A stretch of 64,000 nt of DNA from Aurelia coerulea (GCA_039566865.1 CM076959.1:8477501-8541500); one strand, 5' to 3'; numbered from the stretch's first letter, positions 23,308 through 36,200 are shown. Notes: generated by a model from the sequence alone, not told the origin. Numbers and translations: made by a program.

Positions 23308-23831
23308 GAAAATAGGATGAAATATGAAATGAATATGAAATATACGATAATTTACATGCAGGCCAAAAGCTTATAACTATAAATCTCTGAGAACTCCGTG
23401 ATTTTCTTCAACATCTCTAACAACTCTGAGAGAATCCTGACGTCTCCGTCATCTCCGAGATTTTCTCCAATATTTTCTCCGACATCTCCAATATTTTCTC
23501 CGACTTCTCCGACAACTCCGATATTTTCTCCGACATCTCCGACAACTCCGATATTTTCTCCGACATCTCCGACAACTCCGATATTTTCTCCGACATCTCC
23601 GACAACTCCGACGTCTCCGTGTTTTCGGCCTGGCCTATATTAGGCCTAGATAGGCCCTCATTGCTGACATCTTCCTGAAATCTGTCCGCTGTAAAACAGT
23701 GCATTGTCAAGAAAATAAAGAGGATAAAAGAAATCCCTTCATATTTGAAATGAAATTAGCTGTAAAAAACGATGTTATACGTACCAAAATGCGTGAAAAT
23801 CCCCGTCTTCTTCTCCTTCCTCCAAAAGCCC

Positions 23832-23884
23832 AAAGTCGACGCCCACGCCCAACGCCCACGCCCACGCCCAAAGTCGTGGGCGTT
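23832..23884. repeat. GC-rich CCCACG minisatellite with hairpin
   Basis: GACGCCCACGCCCAACGCCC and following CCCACG units are closed by GTCGTGGGCGT, the complement of the start, giving a GC-rich hairpin in otherwise AT-rich DNA. Confidence 0.6.
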
Positions 23885-24819
23885 CTCACAGCGCTGTAAT
23901 AAGGGATGTTGTTGTTGTTGTTCTTATTGTTTGGCTTTCCATTGAAAATAATCCACCCTACCAAACCTGCTACCAAACGAACTCGATTAGAAAGCTGCTA
24001 CGTAGATAAAAGTTTTGTTCCTTCGAAGTGGTGCCACCTTAACAATAAGGCGATAGGCGATAGGTTCAAGGTGCAAAGTCCAATGTTTGGCAATCACTGA
24101 GAGAAGCGGGAAAGAAAGCCGGAGTAACGCTGGCTGGCATTCATCTTGGGATCCTGTTGCAGGAAAATAATCGCTGTTTACTTGTGAACAACCCACATTA
24201 CAGCGAAAAGCACCCGTAGACATTGTACAGGTATTTTAACAGTAGTTTTTACTCTTTATCACATTTAGATCTCTATAGAAGAGAACCATATTTAGGCCAT
24301 ATTTGGCCGGCCAAACAAATATCCATAACACACGTAAGTGTAGCAAAGCAACCATTTCCTTGTTTCTGTGTGAAGAGTCGTACCTTAATGTTTTATTTGT
24401 TGTTTTGTGCAGATATCTGTATCTTGTATAATGAATAAAATAAAGTTTTATTACCAATCAAAACATCTACGAAAGCCTTGATGAAGAAACAAAACGAAAA
24501 GCCATTTTGACATGTATGTAGAATGAACGACGGATAAGTTCTTTTCTAAAAGAGCAGGTGTTATGCTCGCCCGCGTACCTTTGCACTTTCATAAAATTTC
24601 AGAAGTTTCAGATTGGCAGCTGTTGTGAGTTATTGGGCAAAGCAAATGTAGATTCTCTTTGTGACCGAAAGTCAAGCCGCAAATTGAGCACCTGTCCTCA
24701 GTAGTGCTCTTAACTTAGTGACATTTGACAACACCTCAAACAAAAGGACTGTCAAACACCTTCACTCCACAATTTTGACTTTCATCCAATACAATGCTGG
24801 ACATCCCTCCACATCACTA
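23885..24819. other. No gene recognised; possible 5' leader region of ELOVL
   Basis: No protein motif. Since the ELOVL start codon is preceded by a splice acceptor at 27227, a non-coding first exon must lie upstream. ACATTGTACAG|GTATTT near 24230 is one possible donor, but nothing else supports it. Confidence 0.2.
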
Positions 24820-25200
24820 CACTCATTTTTTTTATAAGAAACCACTTATAAGAAACGGTAGGCTCAAATTTTCAAAAGCTAAGGAACAGCCGAACCTGAA
24901 TTGAAAAAGCTAAGAAACTAATTTTCAGTTTTAATTTTCCTATCGCACTCAAAAATATTTTGACATTTTACAGTTAAAGCAACTGCTTGGACATTATTTT
25001 GACTGCAAATCATGTTATTTACTCGTTTTGAGATCTTATTAAGTAATTTGGGAGCACTTTAGACAAGACAAAATCAACTCTACACTTCCGGCATTAAAAA
25101 TATAAGAAGCACGTAAGTAACTTTTGCTAGCAAAATGGCCCAAAAATTTAAGAAACTGCGTACCAGCCCCGGACCTTAGTTTCTTATAAAAAAATGAGTG
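24820..25200. mobile_element. TA-flanked MITE (381 bp)
   Basis: Left end CACTCATTTTTTTTATAAGA and right end TTTCTTATAAAAAAATGAGT-G are inverted repeats between TA dinucleotides at 24818-24819 and 25201-25202. AAGAAAC motifs recur inside. Its termini resemble those at 12812-13379. Confidence 0.75.
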
Positions 25201-25662
25201 TATACAACATTGCTAAATGCTCTTGATATTTCACTTGGCACAAATATCGGGAGTTGTCCCAGACTGATAAGTTTGCAAAATGCGCACGGAAGATGCGTGC
25301 CTGGCTATTGTTTTAACAAGAATGGTTCCATTGTTCTCCCTTGAAATTGCATGAAATTGCATGAAATTGCATGAAATGAAATTGCACGCGGAAGATCTTC
25401 CGCGCACATGACATGAATAGCAGTCTGGGAGTTGTCTAGTGAAATGTTGAGAGTGTTTGGCCTTGTCTTCAAGTATCTTTTATTGATAATCGTTTCAATT
25501 TCCTGGTCATGCAGGCTACTAACAAAGATGGTTGAGTATCAGGCTGGTTTTGATCTTTTGTATGTTTGGACCAAAACTTACATAAGCAACTGCATGTTCA
25601 ACCATTCAGAAATAGTTTTTTGGTAGGATTTTTGGTGGCTTTAAAAGATCACTATTTAGGTC

Positions 25663-25663
25663 A

Positions 25664-25696
<33 letters not shown>

Positions 25697-25710
25697 TAAT
25701 AATAATAATT
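25663..25710. repeat. (AAT)n microsatellite
   Basis: About 48 bp of AAT units with one or two GAT variants. Confidence 0.95.
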
Positions 25711-26221
25711 GAATGTTTTAACAGGATAACCTATCAGTACAATACATACTGCTATTATTAGGGTCCTATGTGATCAATGCTTGTTAGAGGAACGGAAATA
25801 ACGGTATTGTGAGGATATGGTCTAAAAAGTTTGTTGATCTTGGCCCAAATGTACCAGCTTTTATGATCTATTTTTCTATTATTTACTCCTTTCGTTTGCA
25901 AATCATCATGGATTGTTTATGCTATTGATGGTGAGGACCAGATTACCTTGTGTCTCTTCCTGCTATGGATGGTGTATGTAAATATTATTTATGTTCTTGT
26001 AAGTAGGTTTTGCTGTTACATTAAAAACATTGTTTTGCCATGTTTTTAGTTTGTAGTTGCATCGTTTTAAAAACATTATGGTATTTACTTCCACAGTGGC
26101 TGCTGAAGTATGCAAATATTCTTGTGCTAGATCATCATTGCAAAGATTAAAATCTGATATCTGAAAACTAATTTAGGTCAGCTAACAAAGCTAGTCCGTT
26201 TTCCAAGCTTGGTCGTTTAAG

Positions 26222-26305
26222 GCGGGTGATCGCCCGCATCCGCCTCCACGCTCGACGCAAGTCAGCGACAGGAGCTTTTCATCGCCCGTCTCCACGTCAG
26301 TTCAC
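26222..26305. repeat. GATCGC-palindrome short repeat, copy 1
   Basis: Begins GGCGGGTGATCGCCCGC followed by CGCCTCCACG and ends near ATCGCCCGTCTCCACG. The layout parallels the copy at 29344. Confidence 0.4.
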
Positions 26306-26705
26306 ATTGGAACCACCGGCCTTAGGTTTTCATTCATTTCTCATCACACCTCATTACCTCTTGAAGCATAAACTAAAATATTGAGAGGAAGGTAATCCCA
26401 TATATTTTGACCTCAAAATATAATTCCTTACCTTTAATTTATTAGGACGTCATCTATTCCTGTAAATTGTTAACTACTTGACGACATTGACAAGTCACAC
26501 GAAAAACAAACGAAACATTTCAAAAACCAACAACCAAACAAACTCTTTGAAACCTTGACTGTTATTTGAAGACCAAATTGTTGTCATTTGGTATCCATTA
26601 GTTGCGAATAATCAGAAGCAATCGGCTTTCGAGCCTAGGGCTTTTGAGAAATATGACAACGGGGCCGTGCAATACATTCTACATTAACTTACTTTGACGC
26701 CTTGC

Positions 26706-26800
26706 ACGTATTTTCTTACAGAAGCTTTCTTGAGAAACTAAACTCTCAGATCGGCAAAAAATTCTGAAACTGAAGCACTGGAAAAATATTACCGGAGACC
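26706..26800. mobile_element. Solo end of the CACGTATTTT MITE family
   Basis: CACGTATTTTCTTACAGAAG and AACTCTCAGATCGGCAAAAA to GGAAAAATATTACC match the left inverted repeat at 12812-12902. No partner end is nearby. Its inverted-duplicate copy is at about 32992-33083. Confidence 0.6.
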
Positions 26801-27204
26801 GCCGAGACATCCTTCCTAGTATATGTTGTTGATTTGCGACTACATAAAACTAAAGTTTCATTTCTGTCAGAGAATCGCCATCTTGTTTTGTAAGGTTATC
26901 TATTTGAAGACAAATATTGTATTCCTCATTTATTCATACACTTTTCTTGACGATTTTCTACAGAATGAAAATCGCCCACCTGACTTCACTGAAAAGAGCG
27001 ATGTACCACTCGCCTCCTAGAATGCTCACAGCCAGGCCTGTTTTCGGAGCTGACAGAGATGTTATTTTATAGAGAAAGTAATGTTGCTTTTGAGAATAGA
27101 TTCAGTGACCATTCATTGCTTAAACTCCACCTTCTTAGAAATTCCACTGACTGGAAATCAATGTGTATATAGTTTTTCATTGTTTTTAGTTTCTGTGAGA
27201 TTAA

Positions 27205-27227
27205 ATTGCTTTTGTCTTATTCTTTAG
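27205..27227 (+). promoter_or_regulatory. Splice acceptor before ELOVL start codon
   Basis: A pyrimidine-rich tract ending TTATTCTTTAG lies 12 bases before the ATG at 27240, so the ATG exon is internal and at least one non-coding 5' exon lies upstream. Confidence 0.65.
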
Positions 27228-27239
27228 AAATACAGAATA

Positions 27240-27285
27240 ATGGAGAAAGTGAATGAATTCATAGAATATGCAGACAGTCTCAGTG
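27240..27285 (+). CDS. ELOVL: ELOVL coding exon 1 (residues 1-15)
   Basis: Encodes [15 protein letters not shown] plus the first base of an Asp codon completed in exon 2. Donor GTAAGT at 27286. The whole exon lies in the left arm of the inverted duplication, and a second copy is on the minus strand at 32543-32498. Confidence 0.88.
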
Positions 27286-30200
27286 GTAAGTTCAGGGCTT
27301 TCACACTCAGAAATCAAGGTGCGCGACCAAAAACTCGCGTGAACTGTATGGGGCGCTCGAAAGAAATAGTGAATGGAAACAAAGGTATATGTCATATTTC
27401 TCGAGAACTTATGGGTAATCCCCTCCCCCAAATTTTGCTCAAACTCGTAAATATTACTCAAAACACATATTTATTTCACATCAAGAAGTCTGACATTTAA
27501 GACAAATGGTTTTCTCGGAAGGAGATGGCCTTAACGTTCTGTGAACTAAACTTCAGTGGAATGAGCAAATAAAGTAACTCAACTGCTTCCATCCATTAAA
27601 ATTAGCACCAGGGAGGTACTGTACAAGGTATGTTTGAAACTGAAAATCAATTTGCCCATAAAGTTTTCCAGTGTGAATTCCCGAATCTGAAATCGCTCTC
27701 TTTAAGGGAAATCCTTTATTACCGGACACGCGATCAATTGCTCCCAAAGGAATGCTGGGCGGATGCATGTGCACTTGTGCGCTATTGCGTGCCCCCCCAC
27801 CCCCCACTGAGAGTCCTGTGAGTTGAGCAGTTTAAAAGTTTCACTTTATTGCTAATTGTTGACTGTTTTGTGAAAATAACTGCTGCATTGTTGATTACTC
27901 ATCATGAATTGACAAATTCCTTAAAAGAAGGCAATAATTACGACAGGTTACACGTTTTGTTTCATATCTCTACCTGGCATCCAAGAGTAGTTTTAGGGCA
28001 CTGAGAAGCTAAGCTTATTGAGGCAGTGTCCTGGTCCTCCCTCTCGATGTGACCACACATGATTTCCTTTTGCCTAGAATTTCAGAGAGGTGGTGACTCT
28101 CCTCACTCTACATAGTAGCAGGTTTAATAACAGATGCCCGGGGGAGGGGGGTACACAACATATGTAGGATATGGGTATGTGCCGCCCTTATGGGCGGGTT
28201 TTTGGGTTCAAAATCCTCTAAACAAGGGTCCTTTTTCGGCAGATTTTCCATAAACATGGGTGGGGTTTCGCTGAAATTCACAAGAAATGGTAAAAATGGG
28301 CAGTTTTCCGCCAAAATTCATCATAAATGTGGGTATGAACAGCAAGTTTGGGTAATTAGAAGAGGGTAGCTTTCTGAAAACCGGGCGGCAGACCCGCGTC
28401 CATCCACATGTCATGTACCCCCCCCCCCCCAGGAAAAGATGGTTGGGTATGCTTCTGCACGAGATCTTTGGTCTTCACTTTGATTGCTGGCCCAATATCT
28501 AAGACATCTTTTGACATCCTATTTTTTTTATTTTCAATGTTAAAGTTGAAAATTAATGATTTTTTACCTAATATTATGAGAAATAATCTGAATTTTGCAA
28601 AAGATTGGCCTCAGGAAATGTGTTGATAGATACATTTTCGAGGTGAGCATATATGCAGTTTAGTAGATTTGTAATAGCAAAAGGATTTGCAATTCCAAAT
28701 ACTGACCGTGAGACAACAGCACTTTTATTTTGTTATATTTTGCAAGCAATTGTCAATTTCTTCCTGAAATTGATTAGATATGACACAACACAAGATTCAT
28801 AATTGAGAATAATATTGGATTTATTTTGGTCCAAATTCTCTGTATTAGTTGGAACGGTTCTACATTTGTCAAATGATGAAAGTTATTTCAGGAGTTTCTT
28901 TCAGGTAAAATTCTGAACAGGGTCAAAGGAAGACTTTCCAGCCGATATCACACTAATATTACCTTTATGACACCAAAATACCAACAAAAGTGGTACCCAA
29001 TCTTTTAGATTGGTCTATTAGATTAATTTCTACAATTTTCTGAAATGTGGTAGCTTCTTCATTCACCGATTTTGAATAGACTTTTTACTATGACTTTAAC
29101 AATCTCTCTTCACAGACAAAAGGACGGCCGACTGGATTCTGGTACAATCTCCTGTTCCTGTCTTGATATTAACCCTCATTTATGTTCTTGGTGTGAAATG
29201 GATTGGACCGAAAATGATGGAGTCACGGCAACCTTATAGCTTAAGATATCCCCTGGTATTCTATAATGCAGCACTTTCCTTGCTAAATTTTTACATCTTT
29301 GAAGAGGTATGTACACATTGAGTAAGCAGTCCTGGTAATATTAGGCGTGCGATCGCACGCGCACGCCTCCACACACGCCTGAAATTTCCAAGGCGTGCGT
29401 TTTATCGCACGCCAAAACATACTTTTTCTAGCTGGAGTTTCATAGTTTCTATGTGGTTCTTGGCGAATAATGATGTTTTTACGTTGGTTTGTTTTCTTTC
29501 GGGAAGTTTCTAAAATTTTGTAGCGTTTTTTAATCGCCACGTCATCCTTATTGGTCCATACTACCAAATTACGAAACGGCAGACGGGAGAGGTCAAGGAG
29601 TTGGGCAATCCAATTTTCCTGTTGTCCTATTTGATTAAGTGTGAAGATGAATTCAAAATTAATATAGATTCCACAAAGTCATTAGCAGATTAAAGAAAGG
29701 CATTAAGAGCACAGAACTCGTAAGCACTTGAAAGAAAACAACCAAACTTTTCCATGTTATGCTAGTAAAACTACTCGTTGGCCTACACTTACGAAGCCTT
29801 TAGAAACTATCGTGGCAACAATGTGAGCATCATGAGTTTTGTTCATTGGTCTAAAATTTAGAAACTTGATCATGGAGATAGAATGGGAAAGCTAATTATT
29901 TACTGACAGGATGATTGTGTTCCCCCTTGCTTTTAGCAATGTTTCTTGCTGTGATCATTTTGCTAAGATACGAAGTTTCAGGTTTCCTTTGGATTTCTAG
30001 TGCCTTGAATGCCTCGCCAAACTCAAAACGTTTATCACGTAGTCATCAAATGCTCGTTTAACTAACAGAGGGGGATTTAACTCTTTCGAAACAGCATGCA
30101 ATATTTTTCGGAAAAAAAGGATTTTTGATGGGTTTTTCTTGAAAACAAACGGGCTTTTCGAAAATGTACGAGATTTTTGGGAGCGAAATACCCCTCAAGA

Positions 30201-33200
30201 CAAACAGTTTCAAGTCGTAAATTGATCAACAGTTCTGGCCTCTGAGCACCGTTGCCGTTGTGGTACATCATAATAGCGATTTTATCTTGGGGGCTGAGGC
30301 AATATTCTTTTTCTGGATGGTAATCAACAAGTCATCAACAATTCTACAGCAGCTCTTTCAAGAACAAGATTCCATGCTCAAGACGAAATGTCATGGAAGA
30401 CCAGTAAGAAAACCATATTACAGTTTTAAAATCGAAATAACGAGCCCCGATGAACTTTTGTGGTTCCCTTTGGATTTAGTTGCTGCAAGATTGAACTATA
30501 TCGAGCTTTAGGCAAGAGGGTGCATAGATCATAGGAATACATTACGCTTGGTATTCTCGATTTATTTCTAATTTGATTCAAAGAATAATGTAATCATTTT
30601 CGTTGAATTTGAGAATGTCTGTCTTCTTTCCCTTAATCTGTTTTGACAACGATGAGCTGTTCCAGCATTATATGACATTTAGAAGGCTATTAAGTGCCCT
30701 AAACAACGATAAAACACCTTTCTTTGGATCGCACGCCATTGCACGCCTAAGATATTTAAGGTGTGCGAATGGCAGCACGCCACCAAATTTCATATTTCTA
30801 GGACTGAGTAAGTGAGTGAGTGAATGAGTGAGTGATTGTTTCATTGACTCATTGACTGATTGATTGATTGATTTATTGATTGATTTATTGATTTATTGAT
30901 TTATTGATTTATTTATTGATTTATTGATTTATTGATTTATTGATTGATTGATTGAAACGCATCGTCTAAAATGCTCCAATTCTCTCGATATTACAATACT
31001 GGTATTTGCAAGTGTTTTTTTGTAACTGACATGTTTTTTATTAGATTTGAAACTTTACCTGGCATAAATCAGCCATTCCTGATGTTATGCTAATTTTTCT
31101 GGAGAGGGCCTTTGCAGGTTTCTTCAAAGAAGATTGAAAATTATTTTGAAATTTCGCTAGTCTTCATGCCGTAGATCAATGGCAATAACATGTGCTATGT
31201 TGGCATGGTTTGTCCTCTTGGGATCCTTCAGAATTATCTCAGAGCGTGCTGAATATTTTGAAGGTGCCTTCTGAGAACATTCATCTAATTTAAGTTCACT
31301 AGATACAATTCTAACTAACTATACAAATATATAACTAAACTGCATGGATAACAGATCATATTACAGAAAATTAATACAATAGACATGTGGATGAACAGGG
31401 GTCTGCCGCCCGGTTTTCAGAAAGCTACCCTCTTCTAATTACCCAAACTTGCTGTTCATACCCACATTTATGATGAATTTTGGCGGAAAACTGCCCATTT
31501 TTACCATTTTTTGTGAATTTCAGCGAAACCCCACCCATGTTTATGGAAAATCTGCCGAAAAAGGACCCTTGTTTAGAGAATTTGGAACCCAAAACCCGCC
31601 CATAAGGGCGGCACATACCCATATCCTACATATGTTGTGTACCCCCCCCCCAGTTATTTGTCATTAAACCTGCTACTATGTAGAGTGAGGAGAGTCACAA
31701 CCTCTCTGAAATCCTAGGCAAAAGGAAATCATGTGTGGTCACATCGAGAGGGAGGACCAGGACACTGCCTCAATAAGCTTAGCTTCTCAGTGCCCTAAAA
31801 CTACTCTTGGATGCCAGGTAGAGATATGAAACAAAACGTGTAACCTGTCGTAATTATTGCCTTCTTTTAAGGAATTTGTCAATTGATGATGAGTAATCGA
31901 CAATGCAGCAGTTATTTTTCACAAAACAGTCAACAATTAGCAATAAAGTGAAACTTTTAAACTGCTCAACTCACAGGACTCTCAGTGAGGGGGGGGGGCA
32001 ATCGCACAAGTGCACATTTATCCGCCCAGCATTCCTTTGGGAGCAATTGATCGCGTGTCCGGTAATAAAGGATTTCCCTCAAGGAGAGCGATTTCAGATT
32101 CGGGAATTCACACTGGAAAACTTTGTGGGCAAATTGATTTTCGGTTTCAAACATACCTTGTACAGTACCTCCCTGGTGCTAATTTTAATGGATGGAAGCA
32201 GTTGAGTTACTTTATTTGCTCATTCCACTGAAGTTTAGTTCACAGAACGTTTAGGCCATCTCCTTCCGAGAAAACCATTTGTCTTAAATGTCAGACTTCT
32301 TGATGTGAAATAAATATGTGTTTTGAGTAATATTTACGAGTTTGAGCAAATTTGGGGGAGGGGATTACCCATAAGTTCTCGAGAAATATGACATATACCT
32401 TTGTTTCCATTCATTATTTCTTTCCAGCGCCCCATACAGTTCACGCGAGTTTTTGGTCGCGCACCTTGATTTCTGAGTGTGAAAGCCCTGAACTTACCAC
32501 TGAGACTGTCTGCATATTCTATGAATTCATTTACTTTCTCCATTATTCTGTATTTCTAAAGAATAAGACAAAAGCAATTTAATCTCACAGAAACTAAAAA
32601 CAATGAAAAACTATATACACATTGATTTCCAGTCAGTGGAATTTCTAAGAAGACGGAGTTTAAGCAATGAATGGTCACTGAATCTATTCTCAAAAGCAAC
32701 ATTACTTTTATCTATAAAATAACATCTCTGTCAGCTCCGAAAACATGCCTGGCTGTGAGCATTCTAGGAGGCGAGTGGTACATCGCTCTTTTCAGTGAAG
32801 TCAGGTGGGCGATTTTCATTCTGTAGAAAATCGTCAAGAAAAGTGTATGAATAAATGAGGAATACAATATTTGTCTTCAAATAGCTAACCTTACAAAACA
32901 AGATGGCGATTCTCTGACAGAAACGAAACTTTAGTTTTATGTAGTCGCAAATCAACAACATATACTAGGAAGGATGTCTCGGCGGTCTCCGGTAATATTT
33001 TTCCAGTGCTTCAGTTTCTTAATGTTTTGCCGATCTGAGAGTTTAGTTTCTCAAGAAAGCTTCTGTAAGAAAATACGTGCAAGGCGTCAAAGTAAGTTAT
33101 TGTAGAATGTATTGCACGGCCCCGTTATCATATTTCTCAAAAGCCCTAGGCTCGAAAGCCATTCCTGATGTTATGCTAATTTTTCTGGAGAGGGCCTTTG

Positions 33201-36200
33201 CATGTTTCTTCAAAGAAGATTGAAAAGTATTTTGAAATTTCGCTAGTCTTCATGCCGTAGATCAGTGGCAATAACATGTGCTATGTTGGCATGGTTTGTC
33301 CTCTTGGGATCCTTCAGAATGATCTCAGAGCGTGCTGAATATTTCGAAGGTGCCTTTTGAGAACATTCATCTAATTTAAGTTCACTAGATACAATTCTAA
33401 CTAACTATACAAATATATAACTAAACTGCATGGATAACAGATCACATTACAGAAAATTAATACAATAGACAAATGGAAAGAGGAGCTAAATAAATTTCAT
33501 GCAGGAAATTACTTAAGGGAGGAGCTCTCTCAATAGGTAGACTAATCGAGGAGAGCCCCCCCCCCTCCTATCCTAAGATATTATTGGGTAAATTTAGATT
33601 AATTTACATAGTTTTTCGTTCTTTTTTCATCTGCAGGGTGTTCCCAAACAAAATATCAAAAATAATGAAAAAATTAACGGGCTCCATGGTTAAATAGTCA
33701 TATTGCTGAGATTTTAAACTTATTTTAGACATCAGAAGCTAGCAAATCGGCCAATTATCAACGGAGTTACAAGCTTTTGAAGTTCAAGTTTGTGCGAAAG
33801 CTGAAACCAGACTCCCCTAAATTGCATATTTTGTGAAAGTAGAATCTCGTTTTTTCAAAGCAAATCAGATGGAATTTTAAAAGCACTTTCAATGTACTAG
33901 CTTTCTCTAACATTGAATCAAGGTTATAGATGCTGGGAAGAATCCTGTTGAGCACGATTTTGAATGGCCCCGATTCTCATCGATTAACTTTTCACTCCAT
34001 GTTTTTGGATCTTTGCATTCTTAAGTAAATTTTGGGAACGGTTACAAGAATAAAATTACTTTTGAAGTCCTATTTGATTTGCTCTGATATCAACGAGAAG
34101 TCAGTTAGGTGCGTCTGGTTTCAGCTTTCGTACAAACTTGAACTTCAAAAGCTTGTGACTCCATGAATTCTTAGCGGATTCGCGGATTCGTCAACAATTA
34201 ATTTAAAATCTTAGGAACAGGGTTATCTAACTAGGAGCCTGTACATTTTATCGTTACTTTTTAAATATTGAATCAAACGTCGAACAATTTTTTGGGACAC
34301 CCTGTAGATTAATAGAAATTCTGCCAGTATCATAATAGATTAGAATCATTGTTGACTTTGTTCAATAAATCAATGTTCAGTTTCGTTTTGAGTGATATTT
34401 TTAATGGAGCATTTCGTAGTTCCACGGGTAATGTATCTCAAAGTTTAACCCCAAGATATCGGATTGACTTTAGACCATATTGAAGACTACTTCATACTGT
34501 TTTTCGAGACATACCGGGTGACCCAGAAAAAAGTGACCCAACGCAATCTGTTATAGAAAACAATAGGTTGCTGATTGAAATATTTCAAAAGGTTGTTCTT
34601 TCGCTAAAAGACTAGCCTACACTATGAGTGTTTTTGCAATTTTTTGGCACAGTAAAGTTCCCGAATTAAGGATTTTGAGGAATAGGGCAAGCTTGAAATC
34701 CTCAAAAAGTCGTCAAAAACAGGGGATCGATTTAAAGCCATTTGAGCTCTTCAAAACAACGAGGAGCGTGTTTCATTTTGCCTGAGAATATCTTTGAGTA
34801 CCTAGGGACTATAAACTTGCTCTGAAGACTTCCAACTGGGTTGCTTATTCCCAGGTTGAAATGAAACACGCTCCTCGTTGTTTTGAAGATTTGAAATGGC
34901 TGCAAATCGATCCCCTGTCTTTGAAGACTTTTTGAGGATTTCAGGCATGCCCTTTTCCTCGAAATCCTTAATTTTGGAAATTTACCGTGCCGAAAAAAAT
35001 TGCGAAAAATACTCTTAGCATAGGCTAGTCTTTTAGTGACACAACAACGTTTGAAGCATTTCAATCGACCACTTACTTAATTTTCTGTAACAGATTACGT
35101 TGTGGCACTTTTTTCTGGGTCATCCGGTATATAAATCACCTTGGCTGGCCTGTCTTGTGGAATACTGATGAACAGATGAATGAATAAGAAAAAGTCATGA
35201 AAGCAACTAGGTGAAGTAAGTGATGTCATTGTCGACTGAGCCATTCAGTATTTTGTCTTATTGTGTGATTCGATTTGATTTCCTCATGGTTTACTAGATT
35301 GATTAACTGATTGATTGGTTAATAGATTGGTTGATTCGTTGATTGGTTGAATAGGATATTGAATAGGTTATTTTTTGAACTGATCTTCTACTTTTCGTTC
35401 ATTGTAGCTCATATTTGGAGCAATAGATGCTGGATATAGTTTCCCATGTCAACCATTAGTTCTTTTAGATGATCCAAAACATACCCGGGTGAGTGTTGCA
35501 TTTTTTCAACCTTCTGCTTCCCTTTAACTCCTGCTCAAAGTCGCAGATATGATGGCGGAAATTTGAGCCACTGCAAGTAACAGCAATTGAGATCACTCGC
35601 GATAATCCAAAGAGTTGCCAAGAATGTGGACTCATGATAATTTTTAATCAAATTGACAATCTTGAATTTTCAATTAAAGGAAATTCCAGGCATCAATGTT
35701 GATCCTCAAATGTTTGCAAGGAACTACCATCCCAAATTTTACATCGTACACTGAGAAAATGAATCGTCCCGGGCGACTCACAATCGTGCCCCTATTTGAA
35801 AATTTATTGCATCAAAATTAGAGATACGACATTCCAAAAATCTAAGATTCATTTTTCTAAAAGCCAAAAGAAAATTTTTGTTTGTTTTGGTCATTTTTAA
35901 TGTGAGTCCCTTAGAGAATTCTAAAGATTCAAACATTAGTTTTGCAGAACATCCCGCAAATGGCCAAAAACGCATGATCAAATGCCTCTTTCAAAATATA
36001 ACAAATGCCGCTTTTCAGTTTTACTGTTTACAATGCCCCTTTTATCAGAGCAATAAATAGGATATCAATTTTGGTTCCCGTCTTAGTTTCAGTTTATCAT
36101 TTTATCAGTCATGCTAATCCTCAGAAGGATTTGAAATGATTCCAAAATATCTGGAACATTTGATAGTGCATTTTAGGGCATTTTGCGGCTGTTCCATGGG

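Larger units (their letters stand above)
21834..23645. repeat. Foldback structure with minisatellite arms
   Basis: The left arm begins at about 21838 with TATTAGGCGGCCAGGCCGAA and AACACGGAGACGTCGGAG, followed by GTCGGAGATGTCGGAG units with AAAATATCGGAG spacers to about 21950. The right arm (about 23400-23645) is the reverse complement, with more copies of a roughly 30-bp unit of TCTCCGACAACTCCGATATT type, ending GTGTTTTCGGCCTGGCC. The roughly 1.4-kb interior contains LINE fragments. Open frames rich in VGDVG or SPTSPT here are translations of the minisatellite and not genes. Confidence 0.75.
26624..28411 (+). repeat. Left arm (source copy) of 1.8-kb inverted duplication
   Basis: Runs from GGCTTTCGAGCCTAGGGC to CATCCACATG. 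It is the reverse complement of 31385-33160 with about 2% substitutions in the stretches I compared. It contains the ELOVL acceptor, coding exon 1 and its donor, plus the poly-G MITE at 28136. I take this as the source copy because exon 1 here is sense to the rest of the gene. Confidence 0.9.

Noticed and set aside
27240..27500. 86-codon frame starting at the ELOVL ATG
   Set aside because: Only the first 15 codons are exon; a consensus donor at 27286 and phase-matched exon 2 show that the rest is intron.
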